Under the pieces are notes generated by a model. It saw only the letters and a program-made list of their open reading frames with translations. It did not search any database and was not told where the DNA came from. From Streptomyces sp. NBC_01549 (GTDB taxonomy: Bacteria > Actinomycetota > Actinomycetes > Streptomycetales > Streptomycetaceae), in contig NZ_JAPEPW010000001.1 of the NCBI RefSeq assembly GCF_026339955.1, positions 3,188,501-3,252,500 of the forward strand: a DNA stretch of 64,000 bases, in the 5' to 3' direction. Positions 17,893-26,106 of this stretch are shown piece by piece (position 1 is the first letter of the stretch; each line of letters starts with the position of its first letter). A program made the position numbers and the translations under genes.

Positions 17893-18038
17893 GGTCAACT
17901 CCACCTCTATGATCCGTCAGATCCATCAACTCATCCGTCAAAAGCGGTCATAGCATCACAAGACATGTGCACTGTGTGCAAGCACCGGATAACCACGTGT
18001 TGAACAGGATTTAGGGAGAGTTGGGGCATAAGGAGCAG

Positions 18039-18068
18039 AAAAACCCCCCGCCGGTTACGGCGAGGGGT
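18039..18068 (-). terminator. terminator of the Dabb gene
   Basis: On the minus strand CCCCTCGCCG-TAAC-CGGCGGGG is followed by TTTTT, a textbook rho-independent terminator 26 bp past the Dabb stop. Confidence 0.88.
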
Positions 18069-18093
18069 CCGGAGCGGGTCGGGTCGGAACGGT

Positions 18094-18387
18094 TCAGAAC
18101 GGATAGTCGGCGATCACCCACGTCGCGAACTCGCGCCACACCGCGACGCCCGCCTGGTGCGCAGGATGCTCCAAGTACCGCTTCAGGGCGTCGGTGTCGT
18201 CGACCGCGGAGTTGATCGCGAAGTCGTACGCGATAGGCCGGTCGGTGATGTTCCAGTCGCACTCCCAGAACCGCAGCTCGGGAATCTGATCGCCGAGCGC
18301 GCGGAAGGCGGCCACGCCTTCGACGACGCGGGGGTCGTCACGTTCGACGCCTTCGTTGAGCTTGAAGAGGACCAGATGGCGGATCAC
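18094..18387 (-). CDS. Dabb-family (stress-responsive alpha/beta-barrel) protein
   Basis: Small dimeric ferredoxin-like-fold protein of 97 residues. It begins MIRHLVLFKLNEGV and contains ALGDQIPELRFWECDWNI and YDFAINSAVDDTDALKRYLEHPAHQ, all standard Dabb features (the HP-x-H segment lines the active-site cleft in characterised relatives). Function is unknown; some relatives are polyketide cyclases. It is followed by a strong terminator. Confidence 0.9.
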   Translation of the reverse strand: MIRHLVLFKLNEGVERDDPRVVEGVAAFRALGDQIPELRFWECDWNITDRPIAYDFAINSAVDDTDALKRYLEHPAHQAGVAVWREFATWVIADYPF

Positions 18388-18427
18388 GGGTACTCCCTGG
18401 TGGTACGGACCGTGCGTGGGCGGCCGA

Positions 18428-18607
18428 TCAGTTCTTGGCCCCGTCGGCGATCCACGTCATGAAGTCGCCGATGGACCGAGCGGCGGTCGAAATGCCTTCG
18501 AACCCTATCTGGACATAATCGGCGGCCTTCGCCGGATCCGTGATGATCACGTACAGCGCGAAGACCACGAGTATGTAGACGGCGATCTTCTTCGAATTCA
18601 CCGCCAT
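18428..18607 (-). CDS. small membrane peptide, unknown function
   Basis: Peptide of 59 residues starting MAVNSKKIAVYILVVFALYVIITDP, a single N-terminal TM helix, followed by an amphipathic stretch (YVQIGFEGISTAARSIGDFMTWIADGAKN). AGGGGAGG lies upstream of the ATG at 18607. It is 40 bp upstream of the Dabb gene on the same strand. Such peptides are widely conserved in Streptomyces; no function recognised. Confidence 0.75.
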   Translation of the reverse strand: MAVNSKKIAVYILVVFALYVIITDPAKAADYVQIGFEGISTAARSIGDFMTWIADGAKN

Positions 18608-18752
18608 CGCGGCCTCCCCTGTGACTGCTGCGCCCACTGGGCCCCGTGTGCCGGCGGCGAGTGTAACCTTCGCCCCACTTTTATGGACCAACAGCCCGCT
18701 GCGTCCAGGCCTTTTGCCGGGCCTGTCGGCGGCGCGGACGCCCTGGACGCAC

Positions 18753-18782
18753 GAAGGGCCCCGTCTTTCGACGGGGCCCTTC
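18753..18782 (-). terminator. original terminator of the tRNA-Ser gene, now stranded outside the AICE
   Basis: Perfect stem GAAGGGCCCCGTC (18753-18765) with its complement (18770-18782), four bases from the tRNA 3' end remnant. Before integration it would have ended the serine tRNA transcript. Confidence 0.75.
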
Positions 18783-18786
18783 TGAA

Positions 18787-18841
18787 GCGGTAGCGGAGGG
18801 ATTTGAACCCTCGGTGACTTGCGCCACACTCGCTTTCGAGG
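18787..18841 (-). repeat. attL: 55-bp direct repeat containing a tRNA-Ser 3' remnant
   Basis: Identical to 33781-33835. It contains the tRNA T-arm, variable arm, anticodon-stem side and acceptor 3' strand, but the 5' half of the tRNA is missing, so it is the displaced chromosomal end left after integration. Confidence 0.93.
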
Positions 18842-18877
18842 TCTGTTCGTGCTGGTCAGAGCATGATCCAGAGTCGT

Positions 18878-19609
18878 TCAGTCTTGTTCATCCTCGTACT
18901 CTCGGCCGTCGCGTGAACCGTTGTGGACGTCGTCGGACGAGGGTGAATGAGACGGAAACTGAGACGGGGCCGCCACCCGTCCATCAGCGCGGTAGTCCCT
19001 TTGGGGTGGCAGTTCAGGGGCATGGGCCGAAGCTCCGCGCTGCTCTTCGTGGGAGTGGACAGGCAGGAGATCGTGAGGCATGGCAAGCGCGCCTGCTGGC
19101 CGCTGGGCAAGCCACCCTGAGTGACGGTGCGGCGGGGCCTCAGTGCGGACGTGCCTGAAGCCCAAGCGCTCGTAGTAGGAGTGCAGCCCTGAGTTTGTGC
19201 GCCAGGTGTCGATGCGCACCCACGTCCGTCCTTCCAGCGCTGCGAGGCGGGACATCCAGTCGATGACCCGCGTGCCAAGCTGCCGGCCGGATGCTTCGCG
19301 CGCGACGATCAGCTTGTATAGGTAGAGCGCTGATTCGGGATGGTCGGCGTCCGTCCAGAAATCTCGGTCGACAGGACCGCGGCTGACGGTAGCGAGCACC
19401 TCATCGTCCTCGCCGACGACGACCCATGCACGCCCCTCATCAATGCTGGCACGCCATTTCGCGATGGCCCGTTCCCCGGTTTCTGGGTCGCTCCACTGGT
19501 CCGTGCCCTTGTCGCGTAGCCATCCTTCGGCCTCTGTTCGTAGAGCCAACAGGGCAGGTACATCCTCCGCCGCTGCGGGGCGGAGGTATTCAGTCCGTGC
19601 TGACTTCAT
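18878..19609 (-). CDS. GNAT-family N-acetyltransferase (AICE)
   Basis: Predicted acetyltransferase of 243 residues. The GNAT fold occupies about residues 5-160: YLRPAAAEDVPALLALR, a WVVVGEDDEVLATVS strand, LYLYKLIVAREASGRQLGTRVIDW (acetyl-CoA loop variant, about 90-115) and LHSYYERLGFRHVR. The last 75 residues are polar and low-complexity. The start ATG 19609 overlaps the end of the upstream GntR gene by 20 bp, so they are cotranscribed. Such GntR-GNAT pairs are common at AICE ends; in pSAM2-like elements the GntR regulator controls transfer. Substrate unknown. Confidence 0.82.
   Translation of the reverse strand: MKSARTEYLRPAAAEDVPALLALRTEAEGWLRDKGTDQWSDPETGERAIAKWRASIDEGRAWVVVGEDDEVLATVSRGPVDRDFWTDADHPESALYLYKLIVAREASGRQLGTRVIDWMSRLAALEGRTWVRIDTWRTNSGLHSYYERLGFRHVRTEAPPHRHSGWLAQRPAGALAMPHDLLPVHSHEEQRGASAHAPELPPQRDYRADGRVAAPSQFPSHSPSSDDVHNGSRDGREYEDEQD
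18948..18967 (+). repeat. left copy of end repeat TGAGACGG pair
   Basis: TGAGACGGAAACTGAGACGG, two TGAGACGG words four bases apart, identical to 33713-33732 in the same orientation. It is 107 bp inside attL. Likely integrase arm-type or Xis site. Confidence 0.7.
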
Positions 19610-20363
19610 AGAGGATCTTGTGCCTGTCTCCGGGGAGGATGGTGACCATGCAGCGGAGGGGGCGACCATCCGCGTCGTAGCCGGTTCTGGTGTGCTCCGC
19701 GACGGGTGTCGCCGCAGGTAGGGCAAGTAGTGCAGCCTCCTCGCGAGTCGGCATGCGTACAGCGATTTCGTCCACGTACTTCGCTTGCACGAGTCCCACA
19801 GAGGCCAGGATGCCGCCGGGCGCTGAGACGTCTCGGGGCTCCATCAGCGGAGTGCCGCTCACGAGTTCCTGAGGAAAGTACGAGTCGGCGAGTGCGTAGG
19901 GCCGGTTGTCTATGAATCGGAGACGCTTGCGCGCTACAGCCAAACCGTCTGCGGGGAGTTCGAGGCGCTCGCGCACGTGGGGCGGAGGCTCAACGATCGA
20001 CACCGTGATGTCCTGGCGGGGAGCGTTCCCGTTCTCCGCGATCGCGCTCGCCCATTGGTCGCCGGCCGTTCGCCCTTCAACGGCATTCGCGTGACGACTC
20101 CGACTCTCCAGAGTCGTCCAGTTCCACACGACAGGCGGGTAGTCCTCGCGGACGTACTTCCCCTGACCTTGTCCTGTTACTACCAGCCCTTCGTCTACCA
20201 AGAGACGGACTCCGGCGCGGACAGTCTCACGGCTGTAGCCGTACTGGCTCATCATCTTCGACTCGCTGGGGAGTGCTTCACCCCCTGCCAGGGCACCGGA
20301 CAGGATCTGTTCACGCAGGTCAAAGGCAATTTCCTGCGACTTCGTCATGCCGCGTCGAACCAC
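19590..20363 (-). CDS. GntR-family regulator with UTRA domain (KorSA-like)
   Basis: Regulator of 257 residues. N-terminal winged HTH: IAFDLREQILSGALAGGEALPSESKMMSQYGYSRETVRAGVRLL (region about 10-55), with the family's LPSE motif. The C-terminal UTRA ligand domain follows (ARKRLRFIDNRPYALADSYFP, then VAEHTRTGYDADGRPLRCMVTILPGDRHKILYEV). The start at 20363 is GTG, preceded by GGAGAGG; ATG five codons on is an alternative. It faces away from the transfer operon across a 743-bp region and most likely represses transfer or replication, like KorSA of pSAM2, by inference. Confidence 0.88.
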   Translation of the reverse strand: MVRRGMTKSQEIAFDLREQILSGALAGGEALPSESKMMSQYGYSRETVRAGVRLLVDEGLVVTGQGQGKYVREDYPPVVWNWTTLESRSRHANAVEGRTAGDQWASAIAENGNAPRQDITVSIVEPPPHVRERLELPADGLAVARKRLRFIDNRPYALADSYFPQELVSGTPLMEPRDVSAPGGILASVGLVQAKYVDEIAVRMPTREEAALLALPAATPVAEHTRTGYDADGRPLRCMVTILPGDRHKILYEVSTD

Positions 20364-21106
20364 TTAGGCATCCTCTCCGCTCCGACTCCTCCGTACAAGT
20401 TAGACCAGGGGGCTTGACTCTCCAAGCCTGACTCGTGCAGTCTCTTGCCAGGGCACTCCTCCAGACAAGTCGGATGGGGTGTCACGTACGGCAATGCTGT
20501 ACAGGTGCGCCGGAGGAAAGCCCGCGGGGGTGAGTACGAAGGAAGCGCCGATTGGTTGAGAACTCAACAGCGTTCTAGATCGACGGGGTGCAAGTCCCCG
20601 TCCCCGTGACGACCGGGTGAGGTTCGTCGTTGGCGGCCACTTCGCTGCACACCGGCTCTGGAGAACATCCCTGGGGATCATCCCTCCATTCCTGGAGGTC
20701 AGCCCCTCGCGATGCCACCCGATGCGCGCCGCCCTGCTGGCGTCAGAGCAGTGACGATGACGCACCCGATTCTCCGGCTCGGGGTTGGTCCACCGTGACA
20801 ACGGCGGACCAGCGAAGCCGTGTTGCTGCCATCCAAGGAGGTCGGCGTGAGCCGACGACATACCCGGGCGGCCGACCGCACGTGACCTGTGCGGCGGCAA
20901 CGCCCTTCGCGTCACCTTCCCGCCCCCGCAGCGCGGATTTGCTGCGGTCGGTTGCCTCCTCCGCCCGTCCGGTTGCGCGCACTGCGCGGCTCCGTACGGG
21001 CGGGGCTGAGGGGAGCCGGATCTTCCGACTTCAACGGTGAGCGGCTCCCGGGTGGCACCCCGGGAGCCGCGTTCGGGCCGTTCCATGCTGAGAGGAACAC
21101 GACCCA
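20364..21106. other. AICE control region without genes
   Basis: 743 bp between the GntR gene and the rightward transfer operon. ORFs crossing it lack good starts or family matches. It holds the divergent promoters, a GTAC-GGCAATGCT-GTAC inverted repeat around 20490, and a perfect 12-bp hairpin at 21041-21070 (GCGGCTCCCGGG, loop TGGCAC), 37 bp before the first transfer gene. Plausible sites are a GntR operator, a transfer (clt) locus or an attenuator; none is proven. Confidence 0.5.
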
Positions 21107-21373
21107 ATGAATCACATCGTCACTGTTCAAGAGGCTGTTACCGCGTTCGAGCCCTGGATGGAGCCGACGGCCGCGGAGCTGGACGCGATCGAGCTGGAGA
21201 TGCCCGCGATCCTCGCGGACGTCGACCTGATCGACGCGCAGATTATCGTCTTGGACCGCACGCCGTCTGAGCTGGACGTTCGGCGTATCCGCCGTGCCCG
21301 CCGCCGGGTGCTGGCCGCCCGTCGGGCCCTGGCGAACGCGTCCGCCCCGTTCCTGCCGGGGGTGGGAGCGTGA
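21107..21373 (+). CDS. DUF6284-like small acidic AICE protein
   Basis: Protein of 88 residues, mostly helical: MNHIVTVQEAVTAFEPWMEPT, an acidic middle (ELDAIELEMPAILADVDLIDAQI) and a basic helix (RRIRRARRRVLAARRAL). I recall similar first genes in Streptomyces AICE transfer operons under the name DUF6284. Function unknown. It overlaps the next gene by GTGA, starting a tightly coupled chain. Confidence 0.75.
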   Translation: MNHIVTVQEAVTAFEPWMEPTAAELDAIELEMPAILADVDLIDAQIIVLDRTPSELDVRRIRRARRRVLAARRALANASAPFLPGVGA

Positions 21374-21816
21374 GCGCCCCGGAGTCGAGCCTGACCGCCG
21401 CGCATGCGGAGGTGAAGGCGGAGATTGCGCGGACCGACACCAAGACCGGTCTGCTGTTGGCGTTCGTCGGTGCCGTCCTCGCCGGAGCGTGGACCGTCGC
21501 GAAGGACGTCCCCCTCACGGGCCCCGCCTGGGTCGCGGGCGGTCTCGGGATGGGGCTGCTGGTCGCGGCGGCGGGTCTGCTGCTGCGGTCGGTCCGTCCG
21601 AACCTGGGCGGTGGCCGTGGCTTCCCGCTGTGGGCGACGCTCACCGCCGAGGAGATCAGCGCCACCCTGGCTGAGGACCAGGCTGCGGACATCGCGGGTC
21701 TGTCCCGCATCGCCGTCGCCAAGTTCACCGGCCTGCGGCGCGCGGTCGATCTGACGTGCGCAGGCGGCGCCCTGCTCATCCTCGCGGCCCTGCTCGCGGC
21801 GGGGGGTGCGGCATGA
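21370..21816 (+). CDS. PycTM-like (Pycsar effector-type) membrane protein
   Basis: Membrane protein of 148 residues. Seen: an N-terminal helix with RTDTKTGLLLAFVGAVLAG (about 21-40), a second TM pair (GPAWVAGGLGMGLLVAAAGLLLRSV), a cytosolic segment, and a final K-x2-G-L-R-R-A-V-D helix leading to TM (GALLILAALLA). The D-T-K-x-G-L-L-L entry helix and overall four-helix layout match the PycTM/DUF5706 family, named for Pycsar anti-phage effectors. No uridylate/cytidylate cyclase lies nearby, so a defence role is not shown. Position in the transfer operon also allows a plasmid-spread (Spd-like) role. The start is GTG 21370, overlapping the previous stop. Confidence 0.72.
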   Translation: MSAPESSLTAAHAEVKAEIARTDTKTGLLLAFVGAVLAGAWTVAKDVPLTGPAWVAGGLGMGLLVAAAGLLLRSVRPNLGGGRGFPLWATLTAEEISATLAEDQAADIAGLSRIAVAKFTGLRRAVDLTCAGGALLILAALLAAGGAA

Positions 21817-22709
21817 ACCGGTGGGGAAAGGCATTCCTGGTCCTAGCGCTGGTCGCCGTGGTCGGCATGGCGTTTCGGGTGTCGTGGAACGCGCTGCGGG
21901 ACATCGCCCATGCGATCGGGGCGGACCACACGGCCGCAACCCTGTATCCGTTCGTGGTCGACGGGCTGATGGCGCTGGCCCTGATTGCGACGCTGGTCCT
22001 GGTCGGCAAGAACCGGACGTTCGCGCTGCGGGTGCTGGGCACCTATACGGGCGCCTCTCTGGTCCTCAACTACGTTCACGGCCTGGTCCCGGAGCTGCAC
22101 GGCGCATCGGTCGACTGGGGCCGGTTGGCCGACTGGGACCCCGCCAACTACGCGTTGGTGCTGCTGGCCACCTCGCTTCCGGTCGGGTCGATCTATTTCG
22201 GCTCCGATCTCGTCGCGAAGGTGCTGCACCACCGTCCCGCCCCGATCCCCACCGTGAATACGAATGCGGAGGAATCTACCGAGAGCGTGAGCAATCGGTC
22301 TACGGCTGACCTCGCGGAATCGACCCCCGCGCCTGTGGTGGTGGCTCCGGTGCGGATGCCCGATCCGGTGGCCGTGGAGTTTGTGAAGTCGACTCTCCCC
22401 CTCAAGCCCGTCACCACCGCCGCCGCCCCGACTCCCGCTCCGGCGATCGAGCGGCGTGCGGTGGCCGCTGCGGAGTCGACTCGCCCCCGCCGGGCGACGG
22501 GTCGGGTTCCTGAGGTTGCCCGATCGAGTCGGCCGAAGCGCACCCCGGATCAATTGCTCGATGAGGCACGGCGCGTGACCGCCGGTTGGCCGGACGCGAA
22601 GCTGACGGCCGAGGGCATCCGCCTCGCGGTGCACACCTCGCCGAAGAACGCCCGGACCCTGCGCGAGACCCTGCGAGCTGAACGCGACGGCACCGCCCGG
22701 GCCGCCTGA
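21813..22709 (+). CDS. DUF2637 membrane protein (SpdB-like plasmid spread protein)
   Basis: Protein of 298 residues. Residues about 1-150 contain four TM helices in DUF2637 style (FLVLALVAVVGMAFRVSWNAL, TLYPFVVDGLMALALIATLVLVG, YTGASLVLNYVHGL, YALVLLATSLPVGSIYFGSDL). A disordered Pro/Val/Ala region follows (about 165-260), then a C-terminal basic HTH-like segment (PDQLLDEARRVTAGWPDAKLTAEGIRLAVHTSPKNARTLRETLRAE) that could bind DNA. DUF2637 proteins accompany translocase genes on Streptomyces plasmids and AICEs and are thought to aid intramycelial spread. The start overlaps the previous stop by ATGA. Confidence 0.85.
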   Translation: MNRWGKAFLVLALVAVVGMAFRVSWNALRDIAHAIGADHTAATLYPFVVDGLMALALIATLVLVGKNRTFALRVLGTYTGASLVLNYVHGLVPELHGASVDWGRLADWDPANYALVLLATSLPVGSIYFGSDLVAKVLHHRPAPIPTVNTNAEESTESVSNRSTADLAESTPAPVVVAPVRMPDPVAVEFVKSTLPLKPVTTAAAPTPAPAIERRAVAAAESTRPRRATGRVPEVARSSRPKRTPDQLLDEARRVTAGWPDAKLTAEGIRLAVHTSPKNARTLRETLRAERDGTARAA

Positions 22710-23092
22710 TGTCCGGGGCGTTCGGCAAGTGCTACGACCCGAGCGGCGCCCGCTACGGCATCCCCACCTACCTGTGGCGTATGGCCCCCGACGGCTACGC
22801 GACTCGCCGTCAACTGCGCGCCCGGGGCTTACGTCCCGGCGGTCAGCCGATCGCGGCGCAGGTGCTGCGCCCGCGCTACCGGCGCGGCCCGCTGACCGCC
22901 TACCTCTACCGCATCGACCGCGCCAAGAAGGTGCGGCCCATGACCCCGGCCAAGCGGGCCGCGCTCGCCAAGGCGAACCGTGCCCGCCGCACCTGCCCCA
23001 AGTGCCGTACCGACGCCGGATACGTCATCCCGACCTCACTCGGCATGTGCGTGCCCTGCGCCTACCCCGACGACGAACAGCGCGCTGCCTGA
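22709..23092 (+). CDS. small zinc-ribbon protein (RRQRL-motif family), AICE
   Basis: Protein of 127 residues conserved in AICEs. Seen: GIPTYLWRMAPDGYATRRQLRARGLRPGGQ, the family's basic RRQL helix (about 17-46), a basic middle, and a C-terminal zinc ribbon with CPKC and CVPC pairs (about 94-118). Probably a nucleic-acid-binding accessory transfer factor, by inference. ATG 22709 overlaps the previous stop (TGATG). Confidence 0.75.
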   Translation: MSGAFGKCYDPSGARYGIPTYLWRMAPDGYATRRQLRARGLRPGGQPIAAQVLRPRYRRGPLTAYLYRIDRAKKVRPMTPAKRAALAKANRARRTCPKCRTDAGYVIPTSLGMCVPCAYPDDEQRAA

Positions 23093-23121
23093 ACACGTCG
23101 ACCACACCGAGGAGTACCGCT

Positions 23122-23355
23122 GTGACCAGCACCAATATCGCCTCGCACGTCGTCGCCTACTCCTGGCACGGCTGGGTGACCGTACGCGGCCAGGGCCGCG
23201 CGTTCGCCTCCGGCACTGTCACCGGTCCGCACGGCTACTGCCGGGCCAGGGCCCTGCGCGACATCGGCGCGTGGCTGGGCGCCCACGGCTGCACCGGCCA
23301 CCTCGCCGACATCGCGCTCCTGCCCGCCAACCACACGTCATTGAAGGGGAGTTGA
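23122..23355 (+). CDS. small AICE protein, unknown function
   Basis: Protein of 77 residues from GTG 23122, with GAGGAG nine bases upstream. It contains VVAYSWHGWVTVRGQGRAFASG and a GYCRARALRDIGAWLGAHGCTGHLADIALLP segment. No family recognised. It lies between the zinc-ribbon gene and the coiled-coil gene, in the same frame direction and tightly spaced. Confidence 0.62.
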   Translation: MTSTNIASHVVAYSWHGWVTVRGQGRAFASGTVTGPHGYCRARALRDIGAWLGAHGCTGHLADIALLPANHTSLKGS

Positions 23356-23357
23356 CC

Positions 23358-23675
23358 ATGGGCAAGCCCGACACCCGCCGTCTGGACCGAGAGATCCAGC
23401 GGACCACGAAGAAGCTGGAAGCCGTACGGCGGGGCGAGTGGTGGCCGCTGACCGGCCGCGAACGGCTCGCGATGACTCGAGCAATGGCCGGAGGCGCCCG
23501 CAGCGTCCACCGAGGCCGCAGCACGACCGGCGCGGAGGACCGGATGGACTCCATCGGTTCCGCCGTCGAGATGCGGCTGAACGCGGAGCTGACCGCCCTG
23601 CACGGCGAGAAGCAGCGGCTCATCACCGAGGCCGCCCGCGCCAAGGCGGCGAAGAAGTCTTCCGGCTGGTGGTGA
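23358..23675 (+). CDS. small helical AICE protein, unknown function
   Basis: Protein of 105 residues, basic and helical. DREIQRTTKKLEAVRRGEWWPLTGRERLAMTRAMAGGARS is followed by a probable coiled coil (MRLNAELTALHGEKQRLITEAARAKAAKKS). The ATG at 23358 begins two bases after the previous stop, after AGGGGAG. No family recognised; a gap of 108 bp with a second promoter possibility separates it from the translocase. Confidence 0.65.
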   Translation: MGKPDTRRLDREIQRTTKKLEAVRRGEWWPLTGRERLAMTRAMAGGARSVHRGRSTTGAEDRMDSIGSAVEMRLNAELTALHGEKQRLITEAARAKAAKKSSGWW

Positions 23676-23783
23676 CCAGCCCGCACAACCCGCCGGGGTG
23701 ACCGCCTCTTTCCACGGACACGGCCACCCCGGTTCTCCCTCTTCAACTCCCGCCCCGAAGGGGCAGTCAGGAGAACTCTCAGC

Positions 23784-25901
23784 ATGACTGAGAACGTCGT
23801 TCACCTCCACAAGCCCACCGACCCCCCGACCGACGACACGGCACCCACGGTGCTGACGGTCGTGCCCGATGCCCCGCCAGCGGCCCCGGTGCCGCTGTGG
23901 GTGCGCTCCGGGCGCGCCGTCAAGACCGTGGTCACTCACGAGACGACGAAGACGACCGCCCGCGCCGTCGCCCGGCATGGCCTGTACACGTTCAACGGGG
24001 GTCGGATCGTGGCCCGCCGGACCTGGGACGGCAAGACCGGTGCCCGCTACGAGCGCATGATCCGTGCCGCCGAAGCCGCGGGGAACCTGGAAGCGGCCGA
24101 GGAGTGGGAGGAGCGGTTGCAGCGCTTCCGCGCCGCCCGCCACCACCGCCGCATGGACCTGCTCCACTCGCCCGTGGAGGCCGCCAAGGGCGTCGGGGTC
24201 GGTGTCGGGATGAGCATCGGGGTGCTGGTCGCGCTCGGAGTGGTGATGGCCATCAACAACCACGACGTCACCGACGTCATCACACCGCTCAGGGCAACCA
24301 TCGACTTCATTGCCCTGCTCATCCGGATCGTGCAGGTCGTATGGGGTCCGGCCCTCACGATCGGCCCGTTGTTCGCCCTGCTCGCCCTGTGGACCGTCGG
24401 CAGCAAGCAGCAGGCCGCCCCGCAGTGGGCCCTGCCCGCCAATGTCCGCAGCGGCGAGGGTGAGCCGATCACCCCGTCCATCGTCGTCAAGGCCCTGCGC
24501 GACCTGGGGGTGCCCGCGCTGCGCAACGCCATCAAGGAAATGGGCGACGCCGGCGCGAGCATGCTGGGTCCGATCCGCATCGCCGGATGCGGCGTCGAAG
24601 TCGACGTCACGCTCCCCTCTGGGGTGTCGACGAACGAGGTGCAGGGCAAGCGGCGCAAGCTCGCTGAGAACCTGAGTCGGCACGAACACGAAGTGTTCAT
24701 CACCATCCCCCAGGCCGCCCGCACGGTACGGCTGTGGGTGGCCGACTCGGGTGCACTGGATGAGCCGATCGGCCCGTCTCCGCTGGTCACCGATGACACG
24801 ATGACCGCGGACTACGCCAAGGGCCGCGCCCCCTGGGGTCAAGACCTGCGCGGCGACGCGGCAGCACTGAGCGTGTATCAGCGCCACCTGCTGATCACCG
24901 GCTTGTCCAACCAGGGCAAGACCGTCGCCCTGCGCTCCCTGGCCCTGTGGCTGGCCCTCGACAAGTCGGTGCAGTTCCTCATGGGCGACCTCAAGGGCGT
25001 GGGCGACTGGGCCATGTTCGACGGACTGGCCACCGTGCTGATCCAGGGCCCGACCGATGACCACGTCATCAAGGTCACGGAGATGGTTGAGGGCGCAGTG
25101 GAGGAGATGAACCGCCGTATCCAGGCCCCGCCCGGAACGGTGTTCCCGCCGCTGATCGTGCTGGTCGACGAAGCGCAGGTGGCGTTCATGTGCCCGGTCG
25201 TCGACGACGAGAAGCGCCCCTACGGCGGGTCCAAGGCCACGTCCCGGTATTTCATGGCCGTCCGCAAGATTCACAACCAGGGCCGTGCGGTGAACGTGCT
25301 GATGTGGCAGGGGACGCAGGACCCCACCGACCAGAACCTTCCCAAGCTGGTGCGCGAGGGCGCCCACACCCGCGCTTCCCTCGCGCTGGGCACGGAGTCT
25401 CAGGCGCGGATGGCGCTGGGGGACAAGGCAGTTGACGGGGGCGCCGCACCCAACCTGCTGCGCCCCGGCCTCGACAGGGGAACCCTGGTCGTCGCATCCG
25501 ACGGCATCGCCATTCCCGCCGGGCAGGCGTCCATCACGGTGCGCACGCACTACATCGACGACGACGCGGCCAAAGCCCTCACCGACCGCGCCAAGGCCAT
25601 GCGCGCCGGAATCACCACCCTGCGCGCCGTCGACAAGGGCGAGCAGCGAGACCCCCTCGCCGACATCTTCGACGTCATCGGAGACGAGGAACGCTCGCTC
25701 ACGCAGGACATCGTCAAGCGGCTCTCCATCCTCAGCGAGGACGTCTACGGCGGGTGGTCGTTCGTCGACCTCAAGCGCGTGCTGGAGGCCGCCGACGTGG
25801 AGCCGTACAAGTCGCACGGGCGGATGAACATCCGCCGTGACGACGTCGCCCGCGCCCTCGCCGACCGCGACAGCGACGGTTCCGCTTCCGCCTCCCGGTA
25901 G
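23784..25901 (+). CDS. FtsK/SpoIIIE-type DNA translocase (TraB/TraSA-like)
   Basis: Conjugation motor of 705 residues. A disordered N-terminus is followed by two TM segments (about 140-160 and 172-200), then the FtsK-type ATPase with Walker A GLSNQGKT near 371 and Walker B LIVLVDEAQ near 455, and a C-terminal winged-helix-like DNA reader (about 640-700: SLTQDIVKRLSILSEDVYGGWSFVDLKRVLEAA). In Streptomyces plasmids one such protein forms a hexameric pore that moves double-stranded DNA. AGGAG precedes the ATG. All catalytic motifs are present, so it looks functional. This gene defines the element as an AICE rather than a relaxase-type ICE. Confidence 0.92.
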   Translation: MTENVVHLHKPTDPPTDDTAPTVLTVVPDAPPAAPVPLWVRSGRAVKTVVTHETTKTTARAVARHGLYTFNGGRIVARRTWDGKTGARYERMIRAAEAAGNLEAAEEWEERLQRFRAARHHRRMDLLHSPVEAAKGVGVGVGMSIGVLVALGVVMAINNHDVTDVITPLRATIDFIALLIRIVQVVWGPALTIGPLFALLALWTVGSKQQAAPQWALPANVRSGEGEPITPSIVVKALRDLGVPALRNAIKEMGDAGASMLGPIRIAGCGVEVDVTLPSGVSTNEVQGKRRKLAENLSRHEHEVFITIPQAARTVRLWVADSGALDEPIGPSPLVTDDTMTADYAKGRAPWGQDLRGDAAALSVYQRHLLITGLSNQGKTVALRSLALWLALDKSVQFLMGDLKGVGDWAMFDGLATVLIQGPTDDHVIKVTEMVEGAVEEMNRRIQAPPGTVFPPLIVLVDEAQVAFMCPVVDDEKRPYGGSKATSRYFMAVRKIHNQGRAVNVLMWQGTQDPTDQNLPKLVREGAHTRASLALGTESQARMALGDKAVDGGAAPNLLRPGLDRGTLVVASDGIAIPAGQASITVRTHYIDDDAAKALTDRAKAMRAGITTLRAVDKGEQRDPLADIFDVIGDEERSLTQDIVKRLSILSEDVYGGWSFVDLKRVLEAADVEPYKSHGRMNIRRDDVARALADRDSDGSASASR

Positions 25902-26106
25902 CGGGGAGGCAGACCCTCCCGCCGTGGGGAGGCGGGGAGAACTCCCCAACCGCCTCCCCACCCTGCATCCCCCACGCTGATCAGCGGAAACATCGTTTTG
26001 GGGAGGCGGGGAGGCACCCCAGGTCAGACCCCTGAAACCCCCTCCACAGCCATCCCGTCAGGGGGTGTCCCTGCCTCCCCCAACCCAGCACCGGAAGGGA
26101 TTCCGC
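25902..26106. repeat. GGGGAGGCGGGGAGG-rich intergenic repeats downstream of the translocase
   Basis: 205 bp with three near-direct copies of a GGGGAGGC(A/G)GGGAG word (around 25910, 25934 and 26001) and inverted partners (CTCCCCAACCGCCTCCCC around 25940-25957, and a CCTGCCTCCCCC near 26080). Arms can pair into a long stem. It may terminate transcription or be a transfer or replication site; strand-specific purine runs are unusual for a plain terminator. Confidence 0.5.

Noticed and set aside
20400..21107. Long minus-strand ORF in the AICE control region
   Set aside because: No ribosome site, no family motif, composition not typical of a Streptomyces gene, and it covers the divergent promoter region.
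21370..21816. A complete Pycsar defence system
   Set aside because: No pyrimidine cyclase gene is adjacent or anywhere in the window; only the effector-like membrane protein is present.
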